Shown here: positions 1 through 6,138 of the stretch, piece after piece
Position numbering within the stretch: the stretch's first letter is position 1
Layout: the number at the start of each line of letters is the position of its first letter
Source: an uncultured Christensenella sp.
Lineage (GTDB): Bacteria; Bacillota; Clostridia; Christensenellales; Borkfalkiaceae
Length of the DNA stretch: 10,456 bases
Direction: 5' to 3'
Assembly (NCBI GenBank): GCA_910578765.1
Contig: CAJTRW010000016.1
Coordinates: 35,850-46,305, forward strand
The notes under the pieces: model-generated
Told to the model about the DNA's origin: nothing
The model's input: the letters and a program-made list of their open reading frames with translations, nothing else
The model's database searches: none
Position numbers and translations under genes: made by a program

Positions 1-43
1 AAGCGAGTAAAAACGCCGGCAGGATTTTTTTGATTTTTACCAT
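1..43 (-). CDS. N-terminus of a probable exported protein (partial, runs off the left edge)
   Basis: Reading leftward from an ATG at 43, the first 14 codons give MVKIKKILPAFLLA. This is the start of a Sec-type signal sequence: a basic n-region (three Lys) followed by a hydrophobic stretch. It is preceded by GGGAG at 55-51, 7 nt from the ATG, and by a near-consensus promoter at 80-108, so a real gene start is likely although only 43 nt are visible. Whether it is a lipoprotein (a lipobox would lie outside the window) or an ordinary secreted or membrane protein cannot be told. It lies on the same strand as arsR, downstream of it, with its own promoter. No function is assigned. Confidence 0.6.
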   Translation of the reverse strand, partial: MVKIKKILPAFLLA

Positions 44-79
44 ATTGTTTCTCCCATAAATCACAATATTTACGTTTTT

Positions 80-108
80 ATTTTAACAAAAAAAGGCGGA
101 AATGACAA
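80..108 (-). promoter_or_regulatory. Sigma-A-type promoter for the leftmost exported-protein gene
   Basis: On the minus strand, TTGTCA (108-103) and TAAAAT (85-80) are separated by exactly 17 nt; each differs from consensus at one position. The start of transcription would fall near 73, giving a leader of about 30 nt with GGGAG before the ATG at 43. No clear operator was seen. Confidence 0.6.
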
Positions 109-136
109 GAAAATTAACGCATTTTTTATAAATTTT

Positions 137-160
137 AAGGCGGCGCAAAAGCGCCGCCTT
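137..160 (-). terminator. GC-rich hairpin after arsR, probable terminator
   Basis: A perfect 10-bp stem (AAGGCGGCGC / GCGCCGCCTT) with an AAAA loop on the plus strand lies 11 nt past the arsR stop codon. On the minus strand the stem is followed by TTAAAATTTATAAAAAA, which is not a continuous U tract, so termination may be incomplete. The position between arsR and the next promoter fits a terminator for the copA-arsR unit. Confidence 0.6.
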
Positions 161-171
161 TTAAATCCCGT

Positions 172-510
172 TCAACAGCCCAAAAACTCTACGCCTTTGA
201 GCATAACGTCGTTTACGGTATCGTTCACAAGACTGTAAAATATTATTTTACCCTGTCTTTCACACTTGACTATTCCGAGATTTTTCAAAAGCCTTAACTG
301 ATGCGAAACAGTGGTTTGATTGATATTAAGCACGCGCGATAAATCGGTTACACACATTTCCGAAATTGCCAGCGCGGATAACATTCTGACCCTTGTGGGA
401 TCCGCGAAAATAGAAAAAAAGCAAACTATACTGTCAAGCACGTCCCCCTCGGGAACATACTCCTTAACCAAATCTTTTGTACGCCTGTCCAATAACATTG
501 TGTCCTGCAT
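172..510 (-). CDS. ArsR/SmtB-family winged-helix metalloregulator
   Basis: A 112-residue protein, the usual size for the ArsR/SmtB family, whose members are dimeric repressors that leave DNA when they bind metal ions or are oxidised. The N-terminal helix carries FADPTRVRML. The helix-turn-helix covers about residues 53-82, with recognition helix INQTTVSHQLRLL and a wing at KCERQGKIIFYSL. Cys53 sits where the ELCVxDL metal-box cysteine of the family lies, but the second metal-box cysteine is Thr here. The last helix has no His, so the zinc site of SmtB/CzrA type in alpha-5 is absent. Other cysteines are Cys30, Cys83 and Cys112. The start is supported by AGGAGG at 526-521, 10 nt from the ATG. 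The gene follows the copper ATPase gene by 94 nt and has its own strong promoter. The inducer is unknown; control of the ATPase operon and of itself is inferred. Confidence 0.9.
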   Translation of the reverse strand: MQDTMLLDRRTKDLVKEYVPEGDVLDSIVCFFSIFADPTRVRMLSALAISEMCVTDLSRVLNINQTTVSHQLRLLKNLGIVKCERQGKIIFYSLVNDTVNDVMLKGVEFLGC

Positions 511-532
511 ACGGCGTATACCTCCTGTCTAA

Positions 533-562
533 ATTATACCGCCCCGTATGCTGATATGTCAA
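533..562 (-). promoter_or_regulatory. Consensus promoter of arsR
   Basis: Minus strand: a perfect TTGACA (562-557) and a perfect TATAAT (538-533) with 18-nt spacing. Transcription should start near 526, which puts the AGGAGG (526-521) at the very 5' end of a leader of only about 16 nt. A promoter this close to consensus upstream of a repressor gene suggests that the repressor holds it down. Confidence 0.75.
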
Positions 563-597
563 AACGTTATCCTGACGTATATTGTCACAAACGTTGT
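554..597 (-). repeat. Two near-direct repeats at the arsR promoter, candidate operator
   Basis: On the plus strand ATATGTCAAAACGTTAT (554-570) and ATATTGTCACAAACGTTGT (579-597) match except for a 2-nt insertion and one substitution. The first copy contains the -35 box of the arsR promoter and the second lies just upstream of it. Between and across them is a TGAC-N7-GTCA dyad (573-587). This is a plausible binding region for ArsR or the HxlR protein, but no known operator consensus was matched. Confidence 0.35.
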
Positions 598-604
598 AAT
601 TTTG

Positions 605-820
605 TCATTTGTTATCTATTGCGGTTACAGTATAACCCGCTTCGGATATTACCTTGGAAATTTCAGCGTCGTCGATTTCTTCGCGGCTGCGGACGACGGC
701 TGTTTTTTTCTTTAATTTTACGTCCGCCGACACAACGCCGGAAACGGCGGAAAGCGCGTTTTCGACGCGTTTGGCGCAATGCTCGCAACACATACCTTCA
801 ATGTGAATAATCTTTTTCAT
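605..820 (-). other. copZ: CopZ-like chaperone domain with its own RBS and ATG inside copA
   Basis: The last 71 codons of the ATPase begin with an in-frame ATG (820-818), preceded by AGGAAG (834-829) with 8 nt between. The product would be a complete HMA fold of about the length of free CopZ (69 residues), with MCCEHC as the MxCxxC Cu(I) site and a further Cys at the X position. Immediately upstream on the minus strand lie an A7 tract (847-841) and then, in the +1 frame, TAATAA (840-835). A separate CopZ could arise by internal initiation, or the two genes may be fused only by one extra A. Whether free CopZ is made cannot be told from sequence. Confidence 0.55.
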
Positions 821-3070
821 ATATTTGTCTTCCTTTATTATTTTTTTATTCCTGTATCTTAAAAGCCTTAAAGCGTTACCAACCACAAAGAGGGAGCTCA
901 AACTCATGCACAGCGCGGCAATCATGGGGTTAAACGAAAAACCCAAGGCGGAAAATGCGCCCGCCGCCACGGGAATCATAACAACGTTATAAATGAACGC
1001 CCAAAACAGGTTTTCCTTAATATTTCTAACCGTGGCGCGGCTTAAATCGAAAACAGTGTCCAGAGTGCGCAAATCCTCACCGACGAGAATAACGTCCGCC
1101 GAATCTATCGCTACGTCCGTACCGCTACCCATTGCGATGCCAACGTCCGCCTGTTTAAGCGCAGGGGAATCGTTTATTCCGTCTCCGACCATAGCTACGC
1201 AACCGCCCGCATTCTGCAGATTAACAACCGCATTTAACTTGTCTTCGGGCATGACCTCGGCGACAAAATCGTCAATTCCCACGCTTGCCGCAACGGCTTG
1301 CGCCGTCTTGCTTTCGTCACCGGTCAGCATGGCTATTTTCATATTACGGTCTTTAAGCATGCTTATAGCCTGGCCGCTTCCTTCTTTTATGACGTCGGCA
1401 ACCGCTATAAGCGCAACAACGCGCTTGGAATCCGCCATATAAAGTACGGTTTTACCCTGCGCGGAAAGATTTGCCGCAGAGTCTTTTACTTCCTTTGAAA
1501 TTTTAACACCCGTAACAAGCTTTATGTTGCCGAGGCTGTAAATTTCTCCGCCGTAAACCGCGCGCGCACCCTGACCGACGATATACGAAAAGTCGCTCAC
1601 TTCCGCGCCGTAGCCTACGTACTCCACGACGCATTTTGCAAGCGGGTGGTTTGAATTGCGCTCTATTCCGCATGCGATTTTAAGAATTTCCTCTCTGTCG
1701 CAACCGAAAACGCATACGTCGGTCACCTGCGGTTTACCCAAAGTCAAAGTTGCCGTCTTGTCAAGTAAAACAGAATTTATGCCGCAAACGCGTTGCAGGC
1801 TTTCCGCATCCTTATAAAGTATACCCAAAGACGCGGCTTTCCCCGTTGCCGTCATAATAGCAACAGGCGTAGCGAGACCGAGAGCGCAAGGACAAGAAAC
1901 TACAAGTACGCTTATAGCGTACGTTACGCAGTGTTCCGCCCTGAATCCGCCGTCGATAAGCAACCATACAAGAAAAGTTATAAGTGCGATTGCCGTAACT
2001 ACGGGAACAAAAATTCCGGCTATTTTGTCGGCAAGCTTCTGAATAGGCGCCTTGCTTGCGCCCGCTTCGCGCACCATTTCTATTATTTTTGAAAGAGTCG
2101 TCTGATCCCCTACGCGCTCGGCGCGGAGTTTAAGCACGCCGTTTGTCACTATAGCCGCCGAAGTAACCGCGTCGCCCGAAGTAACCTCGACAGGCAGGCT
2201 TTCGCCGGTTACGGCGCATTTGTCCACAAAGCCGTGTCCGTCCGTTATAATACCGTCGACGGGAACATATTCCCCCTGCTTTACCACAACGATATCGCCG
2301 ACCTTGACTTCTTTTACGGGAACGGTTTTCCGAACGCCGTCGCATTCCACAGTAACCGTGTCGGGCGCAAGCTTTAAAAGCTTTTCAATTTCCGTACCCG
2401 TCTTTTTCTTGGATTTTTCTTCAAGCCATTTGCCCACCGTGACAAGCGCGAGGATTGTAGCGGCGCTTTCAAAATGCAAATCGGAATAAAGTCCGCTCCA
2501 TGACGGGTTTCCGTTTGAATTGCCGACAAAGATAAGCACGGTTAAAACCAAAGAATATATAAACGACGCCCCCGAGCCGAGCGCAACCAGCGTATCCATG
2601 TTGGGCACGCGCTTAAACACGGCAACGATTCCGTTTTTGAAAAACGAAAAATTTACCGCTATGACCGCGGCGGCAAGTATGCACTGATACAGCGCGAACC
2701 ATTGACCGTAGCCCTTATGCGGATTCAAAAAAAACGGAACGGGCGCCTTTATCATATGCCCCATTGAAACATACAGCAACGGCGCAAGCAGACAAACCGA
2801 AATTATAAACCTTATAAAAAGCTTATTATCACGGTTTTGCGCTTTACCTTCCGGTTGTTCACCCTCGTTATAAATTCCGTAACCGAGCTCTTTGACTACG
2901 GAAAATATTTTTTCTTCGGAAACGACGCTTTCGTCGAAGTCGACCTTCATGCTCTTTGCCATGAGACTGACCTCGCAAGAAGACACGCCGCCCAATCTAC
3001 CCATAGCGCGCTCTATGCCCGACGAGCATGCCGAACAAGTCATTCCCGTAACGTTGTATCTTTTAACCAA
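605..3070 (-). CDS. copA: Copper-translocating P1B-type ATPase with fused C-terminal CopZ-like domain
   Basis: An 821-residue membrane pump expected to export Cu(I) from the cytoplasm with ATP. In order: an N-terminal HMA domain (GMTCSAC, Cys12/Cys15), membrane helices, actuator TGES (288-291), CPC metal site in membrane helix 6 (393-395), phosphorylation loop at Asp437, nucleotide-domain NHPLA, TGD and GDGIND, then the last two helices. The pattern YN in helix 7 and MSLSS in helix 8 marks the Cu(I) group (P1B-1). Residues 751-821 are a second HMA domain (MCCEHC, Cys762/Cys765). Oddities: the phosphorylation motif reads DKTAT (Ala440) where DKTGT is nearly invariant, and the C-terminal domain looks like a fused copZ. 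Without it the protein would be about 743-750 residues, normal for CopA. The start is TTG, supported by GGAG 7 nt upstream at 3081-3078; no ATG lies nearby. The gene is divergent from hxlR and is followed by arsR. The family is certain; copper as the substrate is very likely. Confidence 0.95.
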   Translation of the reverse strand: MVKRYNVTGMTCSACSSGIERAMGRLGGVSSCEVSLMAKSMKVDFDESVVSEEKIFSVVKELGYGIYNEGEQPEGKAQNRDNKLFIRFIISVCLLAPLLYVSMGHMIKAPVPFFLNPHKGYGQWFALYQCILAAAVIAVNFSFFKNGIVAVFKRVPNMDTLVALGSGASFIYSLVLTVLIFVGNSNGNPSWSGLYSDLHFESAATILALVTVGKWLEEKSKKKTGTEIEKLLKLAPDTVTVECDGVRKTVPVKEVKVGDIVVVKQGEYVPVDGIITDGHGFVDKCAVTGESLPVEVTSGDAVTSAAIVTNGVLKLRAERVGDQTTLSKIIEMVREAGASKAPIQKLADKIAGIFVPVVTAIALITFLVWLLIDGGFRAEHCVTYAISVLVVSCPCALGLATPVAIMTATGKAASLGILYKDAESLQRVCGINSVLLDKTATLTLGKPQVTDVCVFGCDREEILKIACGIERNSNHPLAKCVVEYVGYGAEVSDFSYIVGQGARAVYGGEIYSLGNIKLVTGVKISKEVKDSAANLSAQGKTVLYMADSKRVVALIAVADVIKEGSGQAISMLKDRNMKIAMLTGDESKTAQAVAASVGIDDFVAEVMPEDKLNAVVNLQNAGGCVAMVGDGINDSPALKQADVGIAMGSGTDVAIDSADVILVGEDLRTLDTVFDLSRATVRNIKENLFWAFIYNVVMIPVAAGAFSALGFSFNPMIAALCMSLSSLFVVGNALRLLRYRNKKIIKEDKYMKKIIHIEGMCCEHCAKRVENALSAVSGVVSADVKLKKKTAVVRSREEIDDAEISKVISEAGYTVTAIDNK

Positions 3071-3100
3071 ATTCTTACTCCGCTATAAACTTTATTTATC

Positions 3101-3129
3101 TTGACAAAAAATTTCACTACGACTATAAT
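3101..3129 (+). promoter_or_regulatory. hxlR promoter P1 (perfect consensus)
   Basis: Plus strand: TTGACA (3101-3106), 17-nt spacer, TATAAT (3124-3129). It points toward hxlR, with a predicted start near 3136 and a leader of about 68 nt. Its -10 box overlaps the -10 box of the opposing copA promoter, so RNA polymerase could not occupy both at once. Confidence 0.7.
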
Positions 3130-3152
3130 AACATAAACTTTCTAATTGTCAA
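3125..3152 (-). promoter_or_regulatory. copA promoter
   Basis: Minus strand: TTGACA (3152-3147), 16-nt spacer, TATTAT (3130-3125). Transcription would start near 3118 and give a leader of about 48 nt with GGAG at 3081-3078 before the TTG start. The -35 boxes of this promoter and of P1 form an 8-bp inverted repeat, CTTGACAA (3100-3107) and TTGTCAAG (3146-3153). Confidence 0.6.
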
Positions 3153-3176
3153 GAACGCACTTTAAAGTGCTATACT
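3146..3176 (+). promoter_or_regulatory. Second hxlR promoter P2 with a 14-bp palindrome in a 19-nt spacer
   Basis: Plus strand: TTGTCA (3146-3151) and TATACT (3171-3176) are 19 nt apart, and the spacer holds the perfect palindrome GCACTTTAAAGTGC (3157-3170). The palindrome also lies just upstream of the copA -35 box and downstream of the P1 start. It is the best candidate operator in the region, presumably for the dimeric HxlR protein. A long spacer holding a dyad is typical of promoters that need a DNA-distorting activator, but the P2 -35/-10 pair could also be chance. Confidence 0.5.
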
Positions 3177-3203
3177 AACTTTTTGGAAAGTAAGGAGTTT
3201 AAT

Positions 3204-3593
3204 ATGAATGAAGAAGTTTTTAAATCCTGTAGCTGTCCGCTTGACGCTACGCTTTCGGTTATAGGCGGTAAATATAAAATAGATATTGTTTATTACCTTT
3301 TCGGAAGGATTTTAAGATACAGCGAAATAGCAAAACTTGTAAGCGCAACGCCTAAAATGCTTGCAGAACAACTTAAAGAACTTGAAAAGGACGGTATAAT
3401 AAACAGAGTCCTTTACCCCGTTGTTCCGCCCAAAACAGAATATTCGCTGACTCCGTTAGGCAACAAGCTATGCGCTTCCGTTTTGGAAATGTATAAGTTC
3501 GGACAAGAGCTTTATAAAATAAACAGTATAAAGCCCAGATGCGGACATGAGGAAGATTTGTCCAGACTTCAGAAAGTTTTAGAAAATAATTAA
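3204..3593 (+). CDS. HxlR-family winged-helix transcriptional regulator
   Basis: A 129-residue protein. HxlR/DUF24 proteins are dimeric winged-helix regulators, several of which (YodB, HypR, CatR) sense oxidants or electrophiles through an N-terminal cysteine. Visible here: the N-terminal CSCPLDATLSVIGGKYK block with Cys9 and Cys11, a helix-turn-helix at about 38-62 (YSEIAKLVSATPKMLAEQLKELE), and the wing with PPKTEYSLTPLG. The usual GGKW tryptophan is Tyr24. Cys113 and His115 near the C-terminus are extra potential ligands. The ATG at 3204 is chosen over an in-frame TTG at 3183 because AAGGAG (3192-3197) lies 6 nt before the ATG and inside any longer form. The gene is divergent from copA and shares promoter DNA with it, so control of copA is inferred. 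Thiol or copper sensing is plausible but not shown. Confidence 0.92.
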   Translation: MNEEVFKSCSCPLDATLSVIGGKYKIDIVYYLFGRILRYSEIAKLVSATPKMLAEQLKELEKDGIINRVLYPVVPPKTEYSLTPLGNKLCASVLEMYKFGQELYKINSIKPRCGHEEDLSRLQKVLENN

Positions 3594-3606
3594 CTTTTAC
3601 AAAATT

Positions 3607-3649
3607 ATAAAGCTTAATTCCTATTTTGTCAATAGGAATTAAGCTTTAT
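3607..3649. terminator. 19-bp perfect hairpin between convergent hxlR and asparaginase genes
   Basis: The arms at 3607-3625 and 3631-3649 are exact reverse complements, 19 bp with a 5-nt loop (TTGTC on the plus strand). It starts 13 nt after the hxlR stop and lies 25 nt beyond the asparaginase stop on the other strand. On the minus strand it is followed by AATTTTG; on the plus strand there is no U tract. It is best read as a shared bidirectional terminator or 3'-end stabiliser. The stem is A+T-rich and unusually long for a simple terminator. Confidence 0.65.
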
Positions 3650-3674
3650 CCATATAAATATTCACTGTGGTTAA

Positions 3675-4691
3675 TTAATGAAGCTTTTCAAAAAAATTGT
3701 TGGTTTGAAGTTCGTCGGCGATATTTCTGCCGGAGCCCAGCGCCAAAAGCACTTTGACCGTAGCCATTTCAAAGCTGATGTCATACGCCGCGGTACACAA
3801 ATCCGCCAACCCGACCGCGCTTCCATAAGTGCGCGCACTGCTGTCTATAGTGGCTATTACCACCTCTATACCGAGGTTTTTACAGTACGCAAGGAAATTT
3901 TTGAAATTGGCTTCCTTCCCCTCCGTACAGACGGTGCCGCTGTGATAGAGTTGAACCATGACCGCTTTGGGCTTTACCTCGTTAAACCTGTAATAATCGA
4001 AGTTCAACAGAGAATGAGCCTGTATTATGACAAGGTCGGTACACAGCTTTTGCGCAATACAGGGCTTACGCGGACGACGCAGCTGTGACGGCGCAGGATT
4101 GTTGTCGTTATCGTTATAGACAAATTTTCCACCCCTTATTTCGCCGTAATGCACGTTAAGGATACTGTCGTATTCTCCCCTTATCTGCGTTGCGGAAATA
4201 ATTCTGCTTGCGAGGTGGATTTTACAATTTTCCGAACGGTTCTCGAAGCTGACGAATACGCCGCCGTAATCAACGCTTTCAATAAAAGTAACCGCGCCCG
4301 CGAAGTTTTCGACCCCTCTGCTCCTGTCGTCGTCGAGAGGATAAAGAGCGGAAACGAAAACCAGCGGTATTTTTATGTCGCAGAAAAGCTGACTGAAAAG
4401 ATTTGCGGTAAAACAGAGAGTATCCGTGCCGTGCGTGAGAATTATTCCGTCGTACACGTCCGTATCCACTCCGCGGATACAGTCCGCCATAACTTCCAAG
4501 TCCGACGGCTGCATATTTTCGCTGAGAATATTAAGAGGGCGCAACTCGTCGAAATGTATTGCGTTCCCGAAGCGTTCGCGGTATTTTTCGATAAGTAAGC
4601 TGCTTGTCTCGGGTTTAAGGTCGACAATGCCGCCGTTGGAATAGGAGCCTATCGTACCGCCGGTAAAAATTACACAAATTCTGTTTTTCAT
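3675..4691 (-). CDS. ansA: Type I (cytoplasmic) L-asparaginase
   Basis: A 338-residue enzyme with no signal peptide, the size of cytoplasmic asparaginases, which hydrolyse L-asparagine to aspartate and ammonia. Both catalytic threonine motifs are present: TGGTIG at the N-terminus (Thr13) and THGTD (Thr89-Asp90). Lys157 in the CKIHLASR segment matches the position of the family's catalytic lysine. The C-terminal YDISFEMATVKVLLALG segment is also typical. The archaeal GatD amidotransferase subunit shares this fold but is longer, with an extra N-terminal domain, so it is disfavoured. The gene starts 14 nt after the asnS stop on the same strand, with no ribosome binding site in the gap; the nearest GGGAGC lies inside the asnS 3' end, about 20 nt away. 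Translation may therefore depend on coupling to asnS. Exact substrate preference (Asn or Gln) cannot be read from sequence. Confidence 0.9.
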   Translation of the reverse strand: MKNRICVIFTGGTIGSYSNGGIVDLKPETSSLLIEKYRERFGNAIHFDELRPLNILSENMQPSDLEVMADCIRGVDTDVYDGIILTHGTDTLCFTANLFSQLFCDIKIPLVFVSALYPLDDDRSRGVENFAGAVTFIESVDYGGVFVSFENRSENCKIHLASRIISATQIRGEYDSILNVHYGEIRGGKFVYNDNDNNPAPSQLRRPRKPCIAQKLCTDLVIIQAHSLLNFDYYRFNEVKPKAVMVQLYHSGTVCTEGKEANFKNFLAYCKNLGIEVVIATIDSSARTYGSAVGLADLCTAAYDISFEMATVKVLLALGSGRNIADELQTNNFFEKLH

Positions 4692-4705
4692 TTGTTTAAA
4701 TTGAA

Positions 4706-6082
4706 TTACAAGCTCCCGACAGTTCTCGGATACAGTAAAGCATCCCTTATATTTTGCACGCCGGTCACGTACATAAGCATACGCTCGAAACCCAGACCGA
4801 AGCCGCTGTGCGGCACGCTGCCGTATTTACGCGTATCGAGGTACTCGGTATAATTTTCAAGCGGCATGTTGCGCTTAACCATAGCGGCTTTAAGCTTTTC
4901 ATAGTCCGCTTCTCTTTCGCTGCAACCTATAATTTCACCTATGCCCGGAACGAGTAAATCGGTTGCGGCGACGGTTTTGCCGTCGGGGTTAAGCTTCATA
5001 TAGAACGATTTGATATCGGCGGGATAATCAGTCACAAATACCGGCTTTTTGAAATATTCTTCGGTAAGATATTTTTCATGCTCGGTTTGTAAGTCCGCGC
5101 CCCATTCTACGGGAAATTTAAAGTCTTTGCCGGATTTTTTAAGTATTTCCACCGCTTCGGTATAGGTTACCTTCGCAAAATCGCTTGAAATAACAGCATT
5201 GAGCTTTTCGATAAGCCCTTTTTCAATCCTTTCGTCGAAATATGCAAGTTCTTCCGGACAGCTTGAAAGCACGTCTTTAATTATTGATTTTATAAAATCT
5301 TCGCCTATTTCTATAATGTCGTGCAAATCGCAGAAGCATACCTCGGGCTCTATCTGCCAGAATTCCGCGGCATGGCGCGTGGTATTGCTGTGCTCCGCGC
5401 GGAACGTGGGTCCGAAGGTATATATTTTACCCAAGCCCATCGCCGCGACCTCGCCCTCCAACTGACCCGAAACGGTAAGTCCAGCCTTCGCGCCGAAAAA
5501 GTCGCCGTCAAAATACTCTTGCTCGGTTTTGCAAGCGGCGTTCCAGGGCTGAGTCGTTACGCGGAACATTTCTCCCGCGCCTTCGCAGTCGCTGCCGGTA
5601 ATAATGGGCGTATTTACGTATTTGTAGCCGTGCGCCGTAAAGTATTTATGAATAGCGAATGCAAGCGCGCTTCTCACGGCAAAAACCGCCTCGAAATATT
5701 TCGTTCTGGGGCGCAAATGCGGGATAGTCCTTAAAAATTCAAGCGTGTGATGTTTTTTCTGTAAAGGATAGTCCTGCGGACAGCCGCCCAGAACCTTAAC
5801 TGAACGCAGAGACATCTCGAACCCGTTGCGTTCCGACGCAACGAAAAGCCCCTCCGCCTGCAATGCGCAACCGACCACCAAAGCGGATTTGATTTCGCTT
5901 TCGGGAATTTTATCCTTTTCGATTACTATCTGGAGATTTTTAAGCGAAGTGCCGTCGTTAATTTCGATAAATGCTATACTTTTGGAATCGCGCCAGGTCC
6001 TGACCCAACCGCAGACCGTAACGCTATGCCCAACGTATTTTGCGGCATCTGAAAACAATTCTTTAACGTCCGTATGTTTCAT
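4706..6082 (-). CDS. asnS: Asparaginyl-tRNA synthetase
   Basis: A 458-residue class IIb synthetase that joins asparagine to tRNA-Asn using ATP in the cytoplasm; E. coli AsnRS has 466 residues. The N-terminal OB-fold anticodon-binding domain covers about residues 17-100 (VCGWVRTWRDSKSIAFIEIN). The catalytic core has motif 2, FRAEHSNTTRHAAEFWQIEPE without gaps, and motif 3, GFGLGFERMLMYVTG. It ends in YPRTVGSL, a little shorter than the usual PRTPGxxxF ending. The SNTTRHAAEFW segment favours Asn over Asp specificity. The ATG at 6082 has AGGAGA (6094-6089) 6 nt upstream. The intergenic space to rpmF is only 64 nt and holds a terminator hairpin but no T-box leader and no convincing promoter, so asnS may depend on read-through. 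It is probably co-transcribed with the asparaginase gene downstream. Confidence 0.97.
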   Translation of the reverse strand: MKHTDVKELFSDAAKYVGHSVTVCGWVRTWRDSKSIAFIEINDGTSLKNLQIVIEKDKIPESEIKSALVVGCALQAEGLFVASERNGFEMSLRSVKVLGGCPQDYPLQKKHHTLEFLRTIPHLRPRTKYFEAVFAVRSALAFAIHKYFTAHGYKYVNTPIITGSDCEGAGEMFRVTTQPWNAACKTEQEYFDGDFFGAKAGLTVSGQLEGEVAAMGLGKIYTFGPTFRAEHSNTTRHAAEFWQIEPEVCFCDLHDIIEIGEDFIKSIIKDVLSSCPEELAYFDERIEKGLIEKLNAVISSDFAKVTYTEAVEILKKSGKDFKFPVEWGADLQTEHEKYLTEEYFKKPVFVTDYPADIKSFYMKLNPDGKTVAATDLLVPGIGEIIGCSEREADYEKLKAAMVKRNMPLENYTEYLDTRKYGSVPHSGFGLGFERMLMYVTGVQNIRDALLYPRTVGSL

Positions 6083-6114
6083 AAACGTTCTCCTTATACT
6101 TTCATATTAAAAAT

Positions 6115-6138
6115 GCGGACTGCCGAAAGGCAGTCCGC
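6115..6138 (-). terminator. Rho-independent terminator after rpmF
   Basis: A perfect 10-bp GC-rich stem, GCGGACTGCC (6115-6124) with GGCAGTCCGC (6129-6138), and a 4-nt loop. On the minus strand it is followed by ATTTTTAATAT, a short U tract. It lies 9 nt past the rpmF stop and 33 nt before the asnS start, so it should end the DUF177-rpmF transcript and could limit read-through into asnS. Confidence 0.8.

Noticed and set aside
44..171. Small gene between the leftmost gene and arsR
   Set aside because: The stretch is explained by a promoter, RBS and terminator-like hairpin; no open frame with an RBS was found.
3183..3203. Upstream TTG start for the HxlR regulator
   Set aside because: The extra seven codons contain the AAGGAG that serves the ATG at 3204, and the HxlR domain begins after that ATG.
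5321..5734. 137-codon plus-strand open frame opposite asnS
   Set aside because: Antisense to the catalytic core of AsnRS; no promoter, RBS or motif supports it.
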